A stretch of 64,000 nt of DNA from Paramecium tetraurelia (lineage: Eukaryota > Ciliophora > Oligohymenophorea > Peniculida > Parameciidae): positions 1 to 64,000 of the forward strand of contig NW_001799078.1 of NCBI RefSeq assembly GCF_000165425.1. Direction: 5' to 3'. Below, in pieces: positions 11,525-23,211 of this stretch. Both the position numbers and the translations under genes were made by a program. Under the pieces are notes generated by a model. That model was not told the origin of the DNA and ran no database searches. It was given only the letters and a program-made list of their open reading frames with translations. Each line of letters opens with the position of its first letter. Positions within the stretch are counted from its first letter, which is position 1.

Positions 11525-13211
11525 TCAATATTGCTATTGTTAATACTTTGATCTTTTGGAATTCTATTTTCTATTTTAAGATAACACCATCTAATCAGCA
11601 CTTTCTTTTGACAATTCTTCTTTCGTATGTCTCGATTCAGCCAGAGTTTTTCTCTTCTCAACTAAAAAATAATAAATGGTAGTTACCTTCTGTTAAAATA
11701 ATGTCTAAATCGATTTAATGATCGGTTTATGATTTTAATTCTGTATGCTACTTGGTACCAGATATTTCACTCTTATCATCATCGAATTTAACTGCACCTT
11801 TCTTTTATTTCTTTTGATCTTATTTAGGAATGTATTAATTTGAAACTAATAAAATATTGTCTATTATTTTTTCTAATTATTCTATTTTTGGTAATAGAGT
11901 TGTCTCATCATCATCATCATTAATAATATCGACTCCTATCTATTCTTGAATCCTCATATATTGTTGTTATATTTAAGAGATTTGCTTTTTATTTTAATCA
12001 ATTCCTCTAGAAATCCTTTCAATCTTGGAATCTTCCAAATTCACCTATTCTTTGATCGGAGCTTTTGCCATTTATTTAAACTTTTGTAAGTACTACTAGA
12101 TTTTCTCATTCTTTTATTCAGTTTGTTCAATCTATAAAAATAACAATAATCTTACCTCCTAATTGATCTCATTGATTTCTTTATAGATTTCATCAATCCA
12201 AATTTCTTAGTTGTAATATTATTTCAATATTGCATCTACATTATTGAATCCAGTTTCCAAATACAGTTTATTAAATTAAGCCTCATATTCAAGGACTTAC
12301 TAAGCAACATCTTTCTATTCTTATTATGATTCGCTTCTTTCTTTTAATATTGGTTTTGACTAATCACCCTATTCTGTTAGGTAGGGTCCTTAAACCTAAG
12401 ATTTTTAATCAGATGCCATGCTTTATTGCTCTTATTAATCATCCTTTTATGGTTTGAATAATGCTTCATATTCTTGCTGGAATTTATTTTGTTCTTTATC
12501 AGCTAATTCCTTAATTAACTTCAGTTAGTCTTAAAGAAATTTTTACTATAATTTATATTGGTTTGAGTTACCTCTTCTTTGAGTAATTCGTTTTATCTAA
12601 TACAATTTTAATATTCTCTTTGTTTAAAAATGGCATCTTTTTCGATTCCTTTAAACACTGTTGAATAAATGACTCTTTCCCTCCTGCTGAGATTCAATTA
12701 TTCTTTTTCTGCTTCGACTTCTGCCAATTACTCATTGTGTTTAATGTGAATCTATTACAGTTTCAATTCTGCATCTCGAACTGCCTATCAGTTAAAATAG
12801 TGATTTAACCTTTTAAACTTGAGTCAACTCGCTACCAGAATTAGTATTTTCAATTTTTGAGATGTCTTTTGCACTAGTTTTCATTGCATTTACTAAATTC
12901 TCTAAGTCTTACTAAAAAATTAAGTGATGTTGTACCTTCTTTTTCGTTTCAATTTCGATTTTTTAAGCTATCAAAGCGCATTCTTCCTGAGCCTTAATCA
13001 CACTCAAGGCGATTTGAGTATCTACAACTGTATTTTTTTATTTTTAATTGATTAATTAATCTGTGTATTCAGAATTATCAATTTTCATTTAAGAAATGAG
13101 AGATCTAGTTCAAGGTTAAGAATACCTATTCTGAGTTGTGATCTATTGAAAATCAGATTTGGCCTTTTGAATGGATGTGTTTAGAGTTGAAATGGTTTAG
13201 CTTTGATTCAT
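11525..13211 (-). CDS. outer dynein arm docking complex-like coiled-coil protein (ODA1/CCDC63-CCDC114 type)
   Basis: A 521-residue, mainly coiled-coil protein assembled from six exons. Five introns (13105-13125, 12785-12809, 12546-12571, 12132-12155, 11662-11686; 21-26 nt) all restore phase. The family-diagnostic part is near residues 305-350, where FNKLYLETGFNNVDAIL leads into EIYKEINEINQEIEQ. This matches the ODA1/DC2 pattern F..I...TG..D...L..F...E..NF.LF.YVNELN.EIE. The N half carries a second conserved block, with LRDAEL-like heptads before REYQNCIRQNELL. The protein would tether outer dynein arms to ciliary doublets. The tail is Lys/Ser/Gln-rich. It is divergent from the SF-assemblin gene (82 bp between starts). 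Confidence 0.8.
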
Positions 13212-13293
13212 TTAATTATTATATATTATTAACATTTTATAGGGGTAATACAATACTTGATAAATCGTAAATAAAATTAATTAAAAATATCAT

Positions 13294-14186
13294 ATGCTTC
13301 TTTCGACATCAAAATTAACGACTTCCAAACTTAATAAATCCTAACTATCAAGTCCATAGAGATCAACCATTAACTATTTGAGTTAAGATCTCGATTCCCC
13401 ATCTAGATAGAGAATTAAATTGCTGTCAGATAAATGGAATCATATTCAAAATGGAATTGATAAAGATAAGGTCGAAAAAAGAGAAGTGTTGGAAGAAAGA
13501 ATCAAAATCATAGAAGACGTGCTTGCATCTGAAAAACCCAAGGATGAATAAAAATTCAAAGTCATTAAGGATTCAGTCTTGAAACTATAAGATTAAGCAC
13601 ATAATCAAAAATCAGAAAGAGAAGTATTTGATTGAAACCATATTCTCTAGGCATTTGACGACAAGAAGGAGAAAGATTTTAGAACATTATCAGATAACAT
13701 TGCACTCTCCTTCGAATAGGAAAGAAATATTAGAGGACAGGGAGAAACAAAGTTATAAAAGCAAATTGATGAACGTTTTGCCTAGATAACCTTAACAATC
13801 ACTAGAAACACTCATCAATATGAGGATAGAAGCCAGGCTAAAATTTCTGAAGTTCTTTAATAAATTTAGGTTGTTAAAAATTAATTAGATTAAGAAAGAA
13901 GATCAAGGTATTTTATCATGCATATGAAAATAGGGAGGAATCAGCTGAGTCATTATCTGAATAAATTGATAGTGAGATTAACAAGTTCTCAGATTAATTA
14001 CTTGTCGAAAAGAAAGTAAGGGAAGAGACTCAAGGAAAAATATTCAGAATGATTGAAGATGTACATGGCAAATTACAATAAGATATCAATTTTGAAAGAA
14101 GGGAAAGAGAAGCAACTACTGAAGCATTACTAAAATTATTAGAGGATGCATGCATTAAAATAGATAAGAATTTCAGATCATTTTGA
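13294..14186 (+). CDS. SF-assemblin / striated fibre (kinetodesmal-type) protein
   Basis: A 279-residue protein after removing introns 13624-13650 (27 nt) and 13908-13933 (26 nt). The first ~40 residues are Ser/Thr/Pro-rich, as in the non-helical head of SF-assemblins. The rest is a continuous coiled coil with regularly spaced charged heptads and the family-like segments SFEQERNIRGQGETKLQKQI and LLEDACIKIDKNFRSF at the C-terminus. SF-assemblins and beta-giardins form 2-nm filaments in striated rootlets; in Paramecium a large family builds kinetodesmal fibres at basal bodies. Neighbouring ciliary genes fit this role. Confidence 0.85.
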
Positions 14187-14250
14187 TATATAAATAAATT
14201 ATAAATTGGAATCTGCATAAAATTACCAAAAAATTTGAATAAAATATAAA

Positions 14251-15176
14251 TCAACTGCTTACCATTCTTTAAACCTTGTTATTTTGAATTTATGATTGTT
14301 AATACTGCTTTTCCAATAGTTGATTATGGGATGCAAAAGAAATAACAGTTTTTTTATTTATAATTTTATTAAATGGGATTCTCGATTTTGGAATATTCTA
14401 TGGTTGATTCAATAAGGAATTGATAGAATTATTGATTGATTTGTTTAGGTTTATTTGAGATGTATTGGAGCTATGAAATTTGAGTTCTTTTTTATAAAAA
14501 TAGTTTCTGCTTACTGTCTTAGGAGCCTTTCTTGTTTGCGAAGTTCTTTCTTGCTATTCTTATTGCCTAATAAATTGTTGATTTAAATTAGTATTTTAGG
14601 TAGTTTCATCATTTTACATTCTATTAAGACCATACATCATTTTCAAAGTTATTTTCTCTTAAATAATAAATATTATTTTACTTCGAAGTATTCTTTGGAA
14701 GATTGAAAATTAGACAATTTTGATCTTTCAAATTTGTTTCTATTAGGGTAGCATTGGACAAAAAAACCAACATTAGTTTTCTCCTATTTAATATGGTTAG
14801 TTTGAGTTTCCTCTTGTTTAGTTGTGATTAAAGAATTCTCTTTTGGTTTAGGTGACCTGAGTTATTTGAATAATTGTGTTCTGCTTCTAGATTCTTAGTG
14901 GATTGATGCAGATTTCACTATTTTTTCATCGAGTGGCAATTAGGTTTACTTTATAATTTCTTAAGAAAACCTTCTCCCCGATTGCATTTAAGCAATTTAC
15001 ATATTGGACCCTATTATCTTATCTGATTGATGTTCAGAGACTGATTTGCCTAATTTCAATGAGGATATTCTTTAAAGTTCTTAATGTATGCTACCTCCAT
15101 ATTTATGCCATGGACCCAAATTCTCCATATCATTAAAAGTGAAAGAGTCTTGAGAATTTAAGATTAGATGTACCAT
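14251..15176 (-). CDS. unknown low-complexity protein
   Basis: An unrecognised protein of about 299 residues rich in Ser, Gln, Asn and Lys, with no domains or membrane segments. The start is ambiguous. ATG at 15176 reads straight into the frame. An ATG at 15231 would need a 25-nt intron (15149-15173) ending in AAG and would leave only 11 bp to the start codon of the divergent MORN gene, so I prefer 15176. One intron (14656-14681, 26 nt) must end in GAG to keep frame, which is unusual. The basic, Asn/Ser-rich tail (KSINNSINSLLNQ region) looks disordered. Cytoskeletal or regulatory roles are possible but unsupported. Confidence 0.6.
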
Positions 15177-15242
15177 CTCTACTTAAACATTCGAATATCT
15201 CAGCTTCTTTACTTTCTTTCGACTTTAACATAATTTAATTAA

Positions 15243-15962
15243 ATGGGTAATATTGTTTCTTCTAACAGTAACAATTCAAATACTGAATAGCCAAATAGAA
15301 GGAAACCAAGAATTTTTGGAGAAAAAGAAAACAACGAACCAAGAAGCTTAATCAAATTTAAACAAGAAGATTAATCTGACGCTGAATCAGAAATAGTTCC
15401 AATTCAAATTCCTGAGATCTCACGAGAAATGACTCCACAGAAATAAGAGGACATTTACAAAGTGATAGTCCCATCTCCCAGAAGCGATCTAGGATCAGAG
15501 ATTGAATAATTATGGAATAAAGCAGTTCAAGAGCAATCATGTTAATTGGCAAAAAAAATTATAACTACCTATCTGGAAGACGGAACAATGTACAATGGAG
15601 AATGGTTTAAAGGAACTATGCATGGCAATGGAACGTTGAGTAGAGAAGGACTTCTCCTATATGAGGGCGAATGGAAACTTGGAAAAAAGAGTGGAAATGG
15701 AGTTGAATACTACACGAGGAGAACTTATGATAAAATTATACCAGCCTGTTAGATATCAGATAAACAATATTGGAAGGTTTATAATGGCACATTTGAAGAC
15801 AATAAAATTCATGGGGAAGGTATTTTGGAATTAATAAATGGTTCTTGTGTGTTTGGAGAATTTGCAAATGGACAGTTGCATGGATAGTTGACTTATGAAT
15901 GCATAATAAGCAAATAAATAGTAAAGGGAGTTTGGAATTAAGGATAGTATTTTAAATTATGA
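15243..15962 (+). CDS. MORN repeat protein, possibly N-myristoylated
   Basis: 239 residues in one intronless frame. It begins MGNIVSSN, a typical N-myristoylation context (Gly2, Ser5/6). The first ~100 residues are acidic and low complexity. From about residue 110 there are MORN repeats: YNGEWFKGTMHGNGTL, YEGEWKLGKKSGNG, YNGTFEDNKIHGEG and a weaker GEFANGQLHGQ. MORN repeats bind membranes or form scaffolds, often with ciliary or cortical proteins. The stop codon TGA (15960-15962) overlaps the ATG (15959-15961) of the downstream DnaJ gene, so its 3' UTR must lie inside that gene's coding sequence. Confidence 0.85.
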
Positions 15963-16795
15963 TTAAAATTTATATTAAAAGTCTCTACAGATTCTCATCA
16001 TAAGCCAAGTGTCTTTATAAAACATTGAATGTTTCAACTGATGCTACCTAAGAAGATATTAAGGCATCCTTTTTTGAATTGGCTAAAAAGTATCATCCAG
16101 ATTCAAATCCAGAGACCTCAATAGATCCAGAGAAATTCAGAGAAATCTAATAGGCTTATTCAACATTGTCCAATCCAGAAAAAAGGAAATATTACGATTA
16201 AGAAAATGGTATTTATCATCATATCATCATCTCAAGGGATTATTGGACAATAGTTCTAAGGGAATCCAACTTTTGGAGAGTAAGAAGATGTATACTAAAG
16301 GTGGGCAAAAGTGAATAGAGAGCATATTAAATAAAATGAAGGTTTGAAACTAAAACCTAACTATTTTAGCCGAATATTCAGATTACTTTGAGAAATAGTA
16401 TTTCAGAAATCCTGACTACTTTAAACGCAAGGTAGATGAAGATAGTCCTTGGAACATGTCTTATAACCTTTACAAAAAGCATTACGACATTAAAAAAGAA
16501 AAGGCAGAGTATGTGCTACATGTTCCCACAGAGACCATATCTTATTGGGAGAAAAAATCAGATTTAAAAGAGTAATTATAATTTCTAATTTAAAAGGAGG
16601 ACTATTGAGTAGAAAGCTGAAGATTTAAAAAGTGGCAAATCATTGTACATTGGTTTATTTGTAACCATGATCATCGGAGGAATTTATTATGTCTACCAAG
16701 ATTAGAATTAAAATAAATAGAGAGTCTCTTAAACAGGTAGAGTAAAGGAGGGTTCAGGGTATAAGGTGAAGGCTCTTCCTTTGAACATTGTTTGA
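15959..16795 (+). CDS. J-domain (DnaJ/Hsp40) protein with C-terminal membrane anchor
   Basis: A 251-residue protein from four exons (introns 16209-16236, 16342-16369, 16572-16596). The N-terminal ~17 residues (MIKIYIKSLYRFSSQAK) are basic and amphipathic, like a mitochondrial presequence. A J domain follows at about 18-85 with the catalytic HPD at 46-48 in KKYHPDSNPE, so it should stimulate an Hsp70. No G/F or zinc-finger region follows. Near residue 205 a single hydrophobic segment (SLYIGLFVTMIIGGIYYVY) precedes a basic tail. Mitochondrial inner-membrane placement is inference. The start codon overlaps the stop of the upstream MORN gene by the shared ATGA; no later Met keeps the J domain. 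Confidence 0.85.
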
Positions 16796-16864
16796 GAAAT
16801 TATATATAAATATCTTTCATACTTAGTTAATATAATATTTCATTTATAAATTATCAATTGCAGC

Positions 16865-17426
16865 ATGGAAAAATAACTTTTAGTTGCTTAATAAAGGGCT
16901 GTTCAAATCAAGGGAGACAGATATGGTGTGGAATTTTAGTATGAAATAAATGGTAAGATTTTTAAATAGAAAACTGGCTTTGGTTTTAAAACAATCGGAG
17001 ATTTAATGAGCATTATTCTAAAAAATGAGATTGCTTAAAATCTCTGTCCATTCAATTCATAAAATGATTTATTAGGCTATGATATGTTGCTTGCTGAAGT
17101 GAAACATATTTCAATTAAGCCAGTAGATGAATGTATTTCATTTTTTTTATTCTAATAGAGGATATGATATTTGTGCATTTTATTGTTAACAATACCTCTT
17201 AATCTTTCCTTTTTAATAAAAAATAAATCACTGTTAAGAATGTATTAATAAATTTTGATTTTAGGCTATTTCTGAATATAATAAGGATAAAGAGAGCGCA
17301 CTCAAAATTGATAATTACAAATAATACGAAATAATGGGGAAATAGATTAATGAAGGAAATATCAATAAGTTCTTGTGTGAAATGATAAGTGGAGAACAAG
17401 GATATATTAAATAGTTTGTTTAATGA
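16865..17426 (+). CDS. unknown small protein
   Basis: 170 residues after removing introns 17133-17158 (26 nt) and 17242-17264 (23 nt); phases close exactly. It starts MEKQLLVAQQ and contains alternating hydrophobic/charged stretches such as GFGFKTIGDLMSIILKNEIAQN and YKQYEIMGKQINEGNINKFL. There is no signal peptide, membrane segment or known motif. It lies 69 bp after the DnaJ gene on the same strand and 43 bp before the next gene. Function is unknown; the coding call rests on two phase-correct canonical introns and even amino-acid composition. Confidence 0.7.
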
Positions 17427-17469
17427 AATTTTATGTTTGCATAATTAATTAAATTAAAAATAACAGTCA

Positions 17470-18232
17470 ATGTTGAAAAAGGAAGAAATATGGCAATCGA
17501 TTAAGATGTTTCAAAAGTAGAGTAAAAGAGAATTAGATTAAACGAGGGAATCAGAAGATTAATCATCATTTATTTCTGATAATGAAAAAGAAAATTTATT
17601 TAAAAATAAATAGCAATCTTGTTAATGCAAATAATAATTGTTGTCATTGAAGAAAGAATGTATGCTTTAAATAAGGGAATTAAAAGCTCAACATCAAATT
17701 GAGATGGAAAATCTTTAAAATCAATTCTAAAAAATAATCATCGAATAAAAATAATAATATGAATAAGAAATATCACAGCTAAAGGAAGATCTTGAATTTT
17801 ACATTGGTGAATAAAATGACAAAGAATTGATGTAACTAATCGAATAGGAATAGTAGAAAGATAAAGAAATATTTTAGCAACAATTAGAATTTTAAATTAC
17901 AGAGAAATTAAAATTGGAATAAAAGTTTATGTAAATATTCTAAATATTCAAGTCTTTGTTAGAAAGAATTAAAATAGTATAAAGAATAAGCCTAGTATTT
18001 TTAGACAACTCAGTAGAATTAGCAAATTTAATAGTTATAGTAAAGTGTACATAAAAATTGTGCCCCCCAATTATTTAGAGATACTAATAGGAAGGTGAAA
18101 TTATAGACTGAAGGGATAGATAGATCGATTGTAAACGATGATAATAGCAATAGGGTGGGAATTTGTAATTCAATCAAGAATTTTAATGCAACTATTAAGC
18201 ATATGGAAAAATCTCAACAATCTTAATGTTGA
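17470..18232 (+). CDS. coiled-coil protein
   Basis: A 246-residue protein with one 22-nt intron (17931-17952). The N-terminal ~45 residues are charged and Ser-rich, a CxC pair occurs near residue 51, and residues ~60-200 are a long Gln/Glu/Lys coiled coil. The tail (about 200-246) is less helical, with NCAPQLFRDTNRKVK. The intron end is CAAG rather than TAG, but splicing is required to continue the heptad frame. I do not recognise a family. Confidence 0.7.
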
Positions 18233-18617
18233 TTAATTATTTATTTTATATAATTGCAATTAATTTTATATATAGATAATTAAAACAAAATAGTGAAAGG
18301 GTTTTTATCTTCTGACATTGTAATAATTAATGGGATGATTAAGAATGAATTGAAGGTAGATTTAATTAGGCTTAGCATTAAATTTAAAAAAGAAAATATG
18401 TACTTGTATTGATAATCATTTAAAAATAGATATTGCATATTTGAAATGTTATATATTAGACAATTTCTACTGGATCTTATTAATTGAATTTACTTCACTT
18501 ATTAAAAAACCCTTAAATTAAGATGTTATTAAAAATACAGGTTTAAAGTTGGGAATGAGTTGAATTTCTAAAAATCACATATAAATATGACCAATTATAT
18601 AATGAATATGATAATTA
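18233..18617. other. intergenic, convergent gene ends
   Basis: 385 bp of A+T-rich DNA between the stop of the upstream plus-strand coiled-coil gene and the stop of the minus-strand one. No open frame of note, tRNA or repeat was seen. Confidence 0.6.
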
Positions 18618-19102
18618 TCATGCTTATTCTTAACCAACTTATAATTCAAGTTCTGCTATTCTTCTCTACAATCCGAGCAATTATTGTTATAACGCAGTTT
18701 TTTCACCTTTTAAGGCTGTTATTTGTTATTAAAGTCTAGAATTTTCAGCTTTTTAATGTGCAAAATGTCTAAATTGAAGATTGAGTAAAATACCTTTTCA
18801 TTTCCTCTTCAATCCTCATTAATTCATTTGTGAGTGTTTTTTTCACATCTTATGTTTTCATACTTAAGACAGATTCTAGAGTGTCTTTTTCAGATTTCAA
18901 TATTTAGACCTCTTTTTTATGAAAATTCATTTCGTCTTGAATCCCTTTGATTGTTTCCTTACATAAATGATTTCTATACTTCTAAGCTCATTAATTTTCC
19001 TTTGAGTGATGCAGGATTTTATGAACCTGCAAAACTTTAACCTGTTTATCCAAGATCGCCTTTTGTTAGGTTATTGCCAGCTGATTTAAAAGCATTACTC
19101 AT
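18618..19102 (-). CDS. small coiled-coil protein
   Basis: 145 residues from three exons (introns 18958-18979, 22 nt; 18769-18793, 25 nt). The N-terminal ~40 residues (MSNAFKSAGNNLTKGDLGQT...) are Gly/Ser/Asn-rich. The rest is one continuous parallel-type coiled coil ending in a leucine-rich stretch (LQQQLLGLQRRIAELELQVG). A second ATG at 19095 lies in another frame that meets a TGA; the 19102 start plus the 22-nt intron avoids it, so no stop read-through is needed. It could be a ciliary or basal-body coiled coil, but no specific family can be assigned. Confidence 0.75.
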
Positions 19103-20062
19103 TAAATTATATAAATAAATAATATTTTTGAGATGAAAGAATTACATTTTATACTTTAACTGTATCTTCATTAAGCACCAAGGTCATTTATACATTAAAA
19201 TATCTTAATTTATGACATTAATTGAAATTTCTAATAGTATTTAAAGATGCACAAATGTACTGAAGCTTAGAATCAATAGAAATCCAAAACAGATTGAATA
19301 ATTTACATTTCAAGGTAAAATTTAGAGATTTTAAATATGCCATCATTTATTTATGTCTTTTCTCTTATTTCAATGAGATATTTTGATAAATTAAGATTTA
19401 GATAAGTCAGGAATACAATTAAATTATTATTTTTGAATAAATAAATAAATTCTATCTTATCTTTAAAAAACCATCCATTCATTTCTAAATTATGATAGAT
19501 AATGGATATTTAATTGCATTAAATAGAACAACATGCTGATTATGGTAGGCATCATTGAAAATGATTCAGCCTGAATTCTATTCGTTTTGAATCAATACTT
19601 ATCTTGATAGTAAAATTCGATCAACAGCGACCAATAAAATCAAAAAACATTAATCTCCTACTTTAGACCATCAAATAATCATAATTACATAGAAGAATAA
19701 TAAAAGGGATTATAATTTTATGAATTTTATTAAGTTTATAAGGATTGTTGACAGCATAGGCCAATAAAATAAATATTTTCAAACAAAAACTGTAAGGATT
19801 TCTTACAAAATAGAAGGTCTCATTTTAAATCTAATTCTCCTATTATAAATCAACCCCTTTCTCAGAAACCCTAAAAGATCATTGTTTCATGATTACTCTT
19901 ATTATCTCTACTATTAGATTCTGAAATTAATATTTAATCCATAATTTCTAATCTCCTTTATTCCTTTATTCCAGCTTTAGTAATCTATTTTATGAATTTT
20001 AAGATAACATAGTAAGAAACATAAATTTATCTTAATTAATTATGTCACTATTTAATAATATT
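19103..20062. other. intergenic, about 960 bp
   Basis: A+T-rich, no supported gene. One plus-strand frame is open for roughly 135 codons (about 19600-20010), rich in I, L, F, N and Q, but it has no clear start, intron or family match. I treat it as chance or decayed sequence. Confidence 0.5.
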
Positions 20063-21316
20063 TCAATTTTCAAGCAGTTTGCGCTTGAGTTATCCCAATT
20101 TGGATGAAATTAAATCAACTGCCACAACAACTACTCTTTTTTATTTAATTCTATTTTATTTGATGTTAAATACCTGTTCTATGTATCTGTTTCATATTCT
20201 GTGTTTTTTAGTCTACAATCTGTTTATCTATTTTCTAATTCTTTTGTTTTGATAGCTACTTTTTAATCTACTTCGAATTTCTCATTTGCTCCTTATGTAA
20301 TTCTTGTAGATAAGGAGGCAACCAAACCTAGATTTAAGTTATTATTAAAACCTTCCATATATGTCTTGTCTTAATTGGCCTAAACAAGTTGATCGGATAA
20401 AAGAGTCTTAAGGAGGTCGAAATTGCTGGATCTAAGAGCTTCTGCTTAATCCTCTCTGATTCTTTCAGATTAAATGTAATTTTCAATTTATTTTAATATT
20501 GAAAGCACTTTCCTTGTTAAAACTTCAGCCTAAGATGGATCATCAGATGCCTTCAAAGCCATTTCACTCATTATCTCAAGCATAGAAGCATAACCTTCTA
20601 GTTGAACCTAAATTATTAATTAGATTAAGATATACATGATGTTTTATTTTATTGACTTTTTAAGCAACTTAAGCCAAAGATGTGAGTGATCTCGATTCTG
20701 TGTCATCTTGTTCGGATTCTTCATATTTGAAACTATAAGATTCTTCTAAAAATGAGGGCTTTTCAAATCTTTTTCTATTTTTCACAAGAATGTCTAAGTA
20801 ACTATTGAAGTATCCTTTGACTTAATTAACTCCGAATAAGGATTATTCTAAATTATCCAAAATAGTTTCATAGGCTGCAGTCTCAGTTTCTCTCTTGTGA
20901 GATTAATATTGCAACTCAGCCTTTAATTCAGTAATTTCGTTATTTTTACGTTCCAAGCTGGCAACAGCTTAGACTTTTTAAGGATTCAAGGAATCAAGTT
21001 GACTCTTGAGACCAAGTGATGCAATAGTATTTTGATTAATTTAATTTTTGAGTGTTGTGATGTCGATGTCACAATTTTATCTAATCCTAACTATGCGATC
21101 ATCGTCTCTTTACTATTCATTTTCAAGAGTTGTTTCAATTCCTTATATCATATTAATAAGATTGGACACAACTGGGTCTTCAGTTTGTAGCTCCATCATA
21201 ATAGTTTGAAGAATTGTTTGTCCAAAATTAGAGCTTTATAATTCTTCAATCTAATGGTCAAAGTCCATCGTTAAGCATCCTAAAACTAGGAGAGACAATA
21301 AAATTGATATTTTCAT
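20063..21316 (-). CDS. trichocyst matrix protein (TMP)
   Basis: A 400-residue secretory protein of the trichocyst matrix family, packed as a crystalline core in Paramecium's defensive extrusomes. It begins with a signal peptide (MKISILLSLLVLGCL). A short propeptide-like segment follows, then two helical halves rich in E, Q, L and S around the typical SQLDSLNPQK / NNEITELKAELQ and NRQTDC/YETDTQNR segments; the C-terminus is VVVAVDLISSKLGQLKRKLL. Introns 20608-20635 (28 nt) and 20151-20173 (23 nt) are both needed, and the second supplies the conserved ending. TMPs are proteolytically processed from precursors. The adjacent gene is a second TMP 51 bp upstream on the same strand. Confidence 0.88.
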
Positions 21317-21367
21317 ATATTTATATATATATTAAAATCCGTTTTTATTTATTGGTATTAATATTTT

Positions 21368-22518
21368 TCAGAATCTTATGCGTTGAATATAGCTTTTAGT
21401 TTCCATGTCGAATCTTGTTTCAAAGATATCTATGCATTCAACAATAATCTCAAGTTGACCATTTCTATAAATAAATTAATTTTGCTACCTTGAATCAGTT
21501 TATTGTCTGTGTGCCTTTTCAGTGTCACTGCAAGTTTGATCCCAATCACCCTTTTCAGTTTATTTATTATTAATAACCTATAATTATATGATATTCATTA
21601 CAGCATCTTAAGTGGAAACGTCATTTCTAACTTCTAAGATCTTTTATCCTAAGACTTCGTAACGAGCATTCAAATCAGCAATGCTTCCTGCCAATCTTCT
21701 ATTAGCCAAAAGTAATCTTTCCTTTTAGGTCTAAAAATCTAATTCTCTTCCGTCATCTGCTTTCATCTCTTCTTTTTAGACTTGGAATATGCTATCAACA
21801 AGAGTGTCAATAATTTTGACTACTTTTTATGCTGCACTTTCTTATGTTCCTTCATCTTGTAATACTTCCAATAACATGTTGACCATAGTATGGAATCCCT
21901 TTTTGTGAGGATAATATTTCAAGAAGTTTTAGTGATGACTCTTCAATTCAGCAAAACTGCTCTTCTTTAATGCTGTAATACCTTAAGATAAGATTTATTT
22001 TGCTTCTTATAATGCAGAAATCAATCCTACTAATTCATCTCTTCTTTATTCATATTCACCCTATTAAATTATTAACAAATATAAATTACTCTTTAAACAT
22101 TACGAGCTTCTTGCAATACACTAATTCTATCTAAATTTCTTTATTCTTCCCCTTGCTTGTCAAATAATTGCTATTTCTTATCATTTTGTTCTTATTGTAA
22201 AAGAGGTAATCTATCTTCTGCTGTTGCTTTTCTTTCCTTTGCAACTGTAATCACTGCAGCTGCGGCTTCAGAGGCTGTTTAACAACTTTACAATGACCCT
22301 TACAAATCTTCATCTTCAGCTCTCTATTCGTTGAGTAGATCATCCTTCATTTGTTTAAGGAGATGCACAACTGTATCAGCAGGATGCTCTTGGAGCAATT
22401 ATACTTGTAATGTTTATATAATGGTTTTTCCAAATTCAGAATCTCTTAATTAAGCAAAGAAATATTCGTCTCTTGCTAGAGCTACTCCCACTAGCACAAT
22501 CAATACGATTATTTTCAT
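21368..22518 (-). CDS. trichocyst matrix protein (TMP), tandem neighbour
   Basis: 365 residues with signal peptide MKIIVLIVLVGVALA, then DEYFFAQLRDSEFGKTI, a start shared in pattern with the neighbouring TMP (EFGKTI versus NFGQTI). Two helical domains contain ERKATAEDRLPLLQQEQ- and YEVLGQKILEVRNDV-like segments typical of TMPs, a QTCSDTEKAH cysteine site, and a final ECIDIFETRFDMETK. Introns 22061-22089 (29 nt) and 21465-21488 (24 nt). Similar architecture but modest identity to the downstream TMP suggests an old duplication. It would be targeted to trichocysts through the regulated secretory pathway. Confidence 0.88.
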
Positions 22519-23211
22519 TTTTATTGTAATAATTATTAAAAAACGAATATATGAAGTAAAATTAATTACAAATAATCACTCAATACCATGACTTTTAATA
22601 ATTAACTTATGTAACTTCATCTCCTGGTATTAAAGATGATGTCAAATTGATTATCAATTTCATTTTAGATTGGTTTAACTTTAGAATCGCTTCTCTTCTC
22701 TACAAGTGTGGAGGGGTTTTAAACATGCTCAATGTTCTCTTGGTTTTTTAAGTACATAAAGAATACTCCAATATATAGTGTTTATCATTAAGCATTGATA
22801 GTGGTCATTTCAAAAACATATTCTTAAGTAATTAATCTTGAATTGAATTTCATATCGTATAATATATGATCAACAGTAAAGTGTATTATATTAGATTAAA
22901 GTTAAATTACATGATAATCCCAAATATTTTTGGTAATTAATAAATTTTGGAGGACAAATATTTTATTTTGGGAAACCATTCTAAAAGAATAAGTTGTTTA
23001 TTCTTACATAACAGTTAAACCAATAATAGAGGAAATGAAAAATTAGTATAAATAATAGAAGAAATTGTATAATTGTTTATTTTTTATGGAATAACACTTC
23101 AAAAACCAAAATTGTTAACGTTCATCATTCTCTTTATAAATTGAAATTTAATACATTAAAAAGTAAATGAATAAAATATAATTTCTAAATTAATATTAAA
23201 ATACAGGTTTC
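22519..23211. other. intergenic, about 690 bp
   Basis: A+T-rich spacer upstream of the TMP pair and downstream of a minus-strand gene. No open frame, tRNA or repeat was supported. The TMP promoter must lie in its first part. Confidence 0.55.

Noticed and set aside
11467-11682. 71-codon plus-strand frame of membrane-like composition
   Set aside because: It lies antisense to the last exons of the docking-complex gene, whose introns and heptads are clear.
18958-19095. In-frame TGA read as selenocysteine or read-through in the small coiled-coil gene
   Set aside because: Starting at the ATG at 19102 and removing a normal 22-nt intron avoids the TGA altogether.
19600-20010. Open frame of about 135 codons
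   Set aside because: No start codon in context, no introns, hydrophobic/Asn-rich A+T-driven composition; not enough to call a gene.
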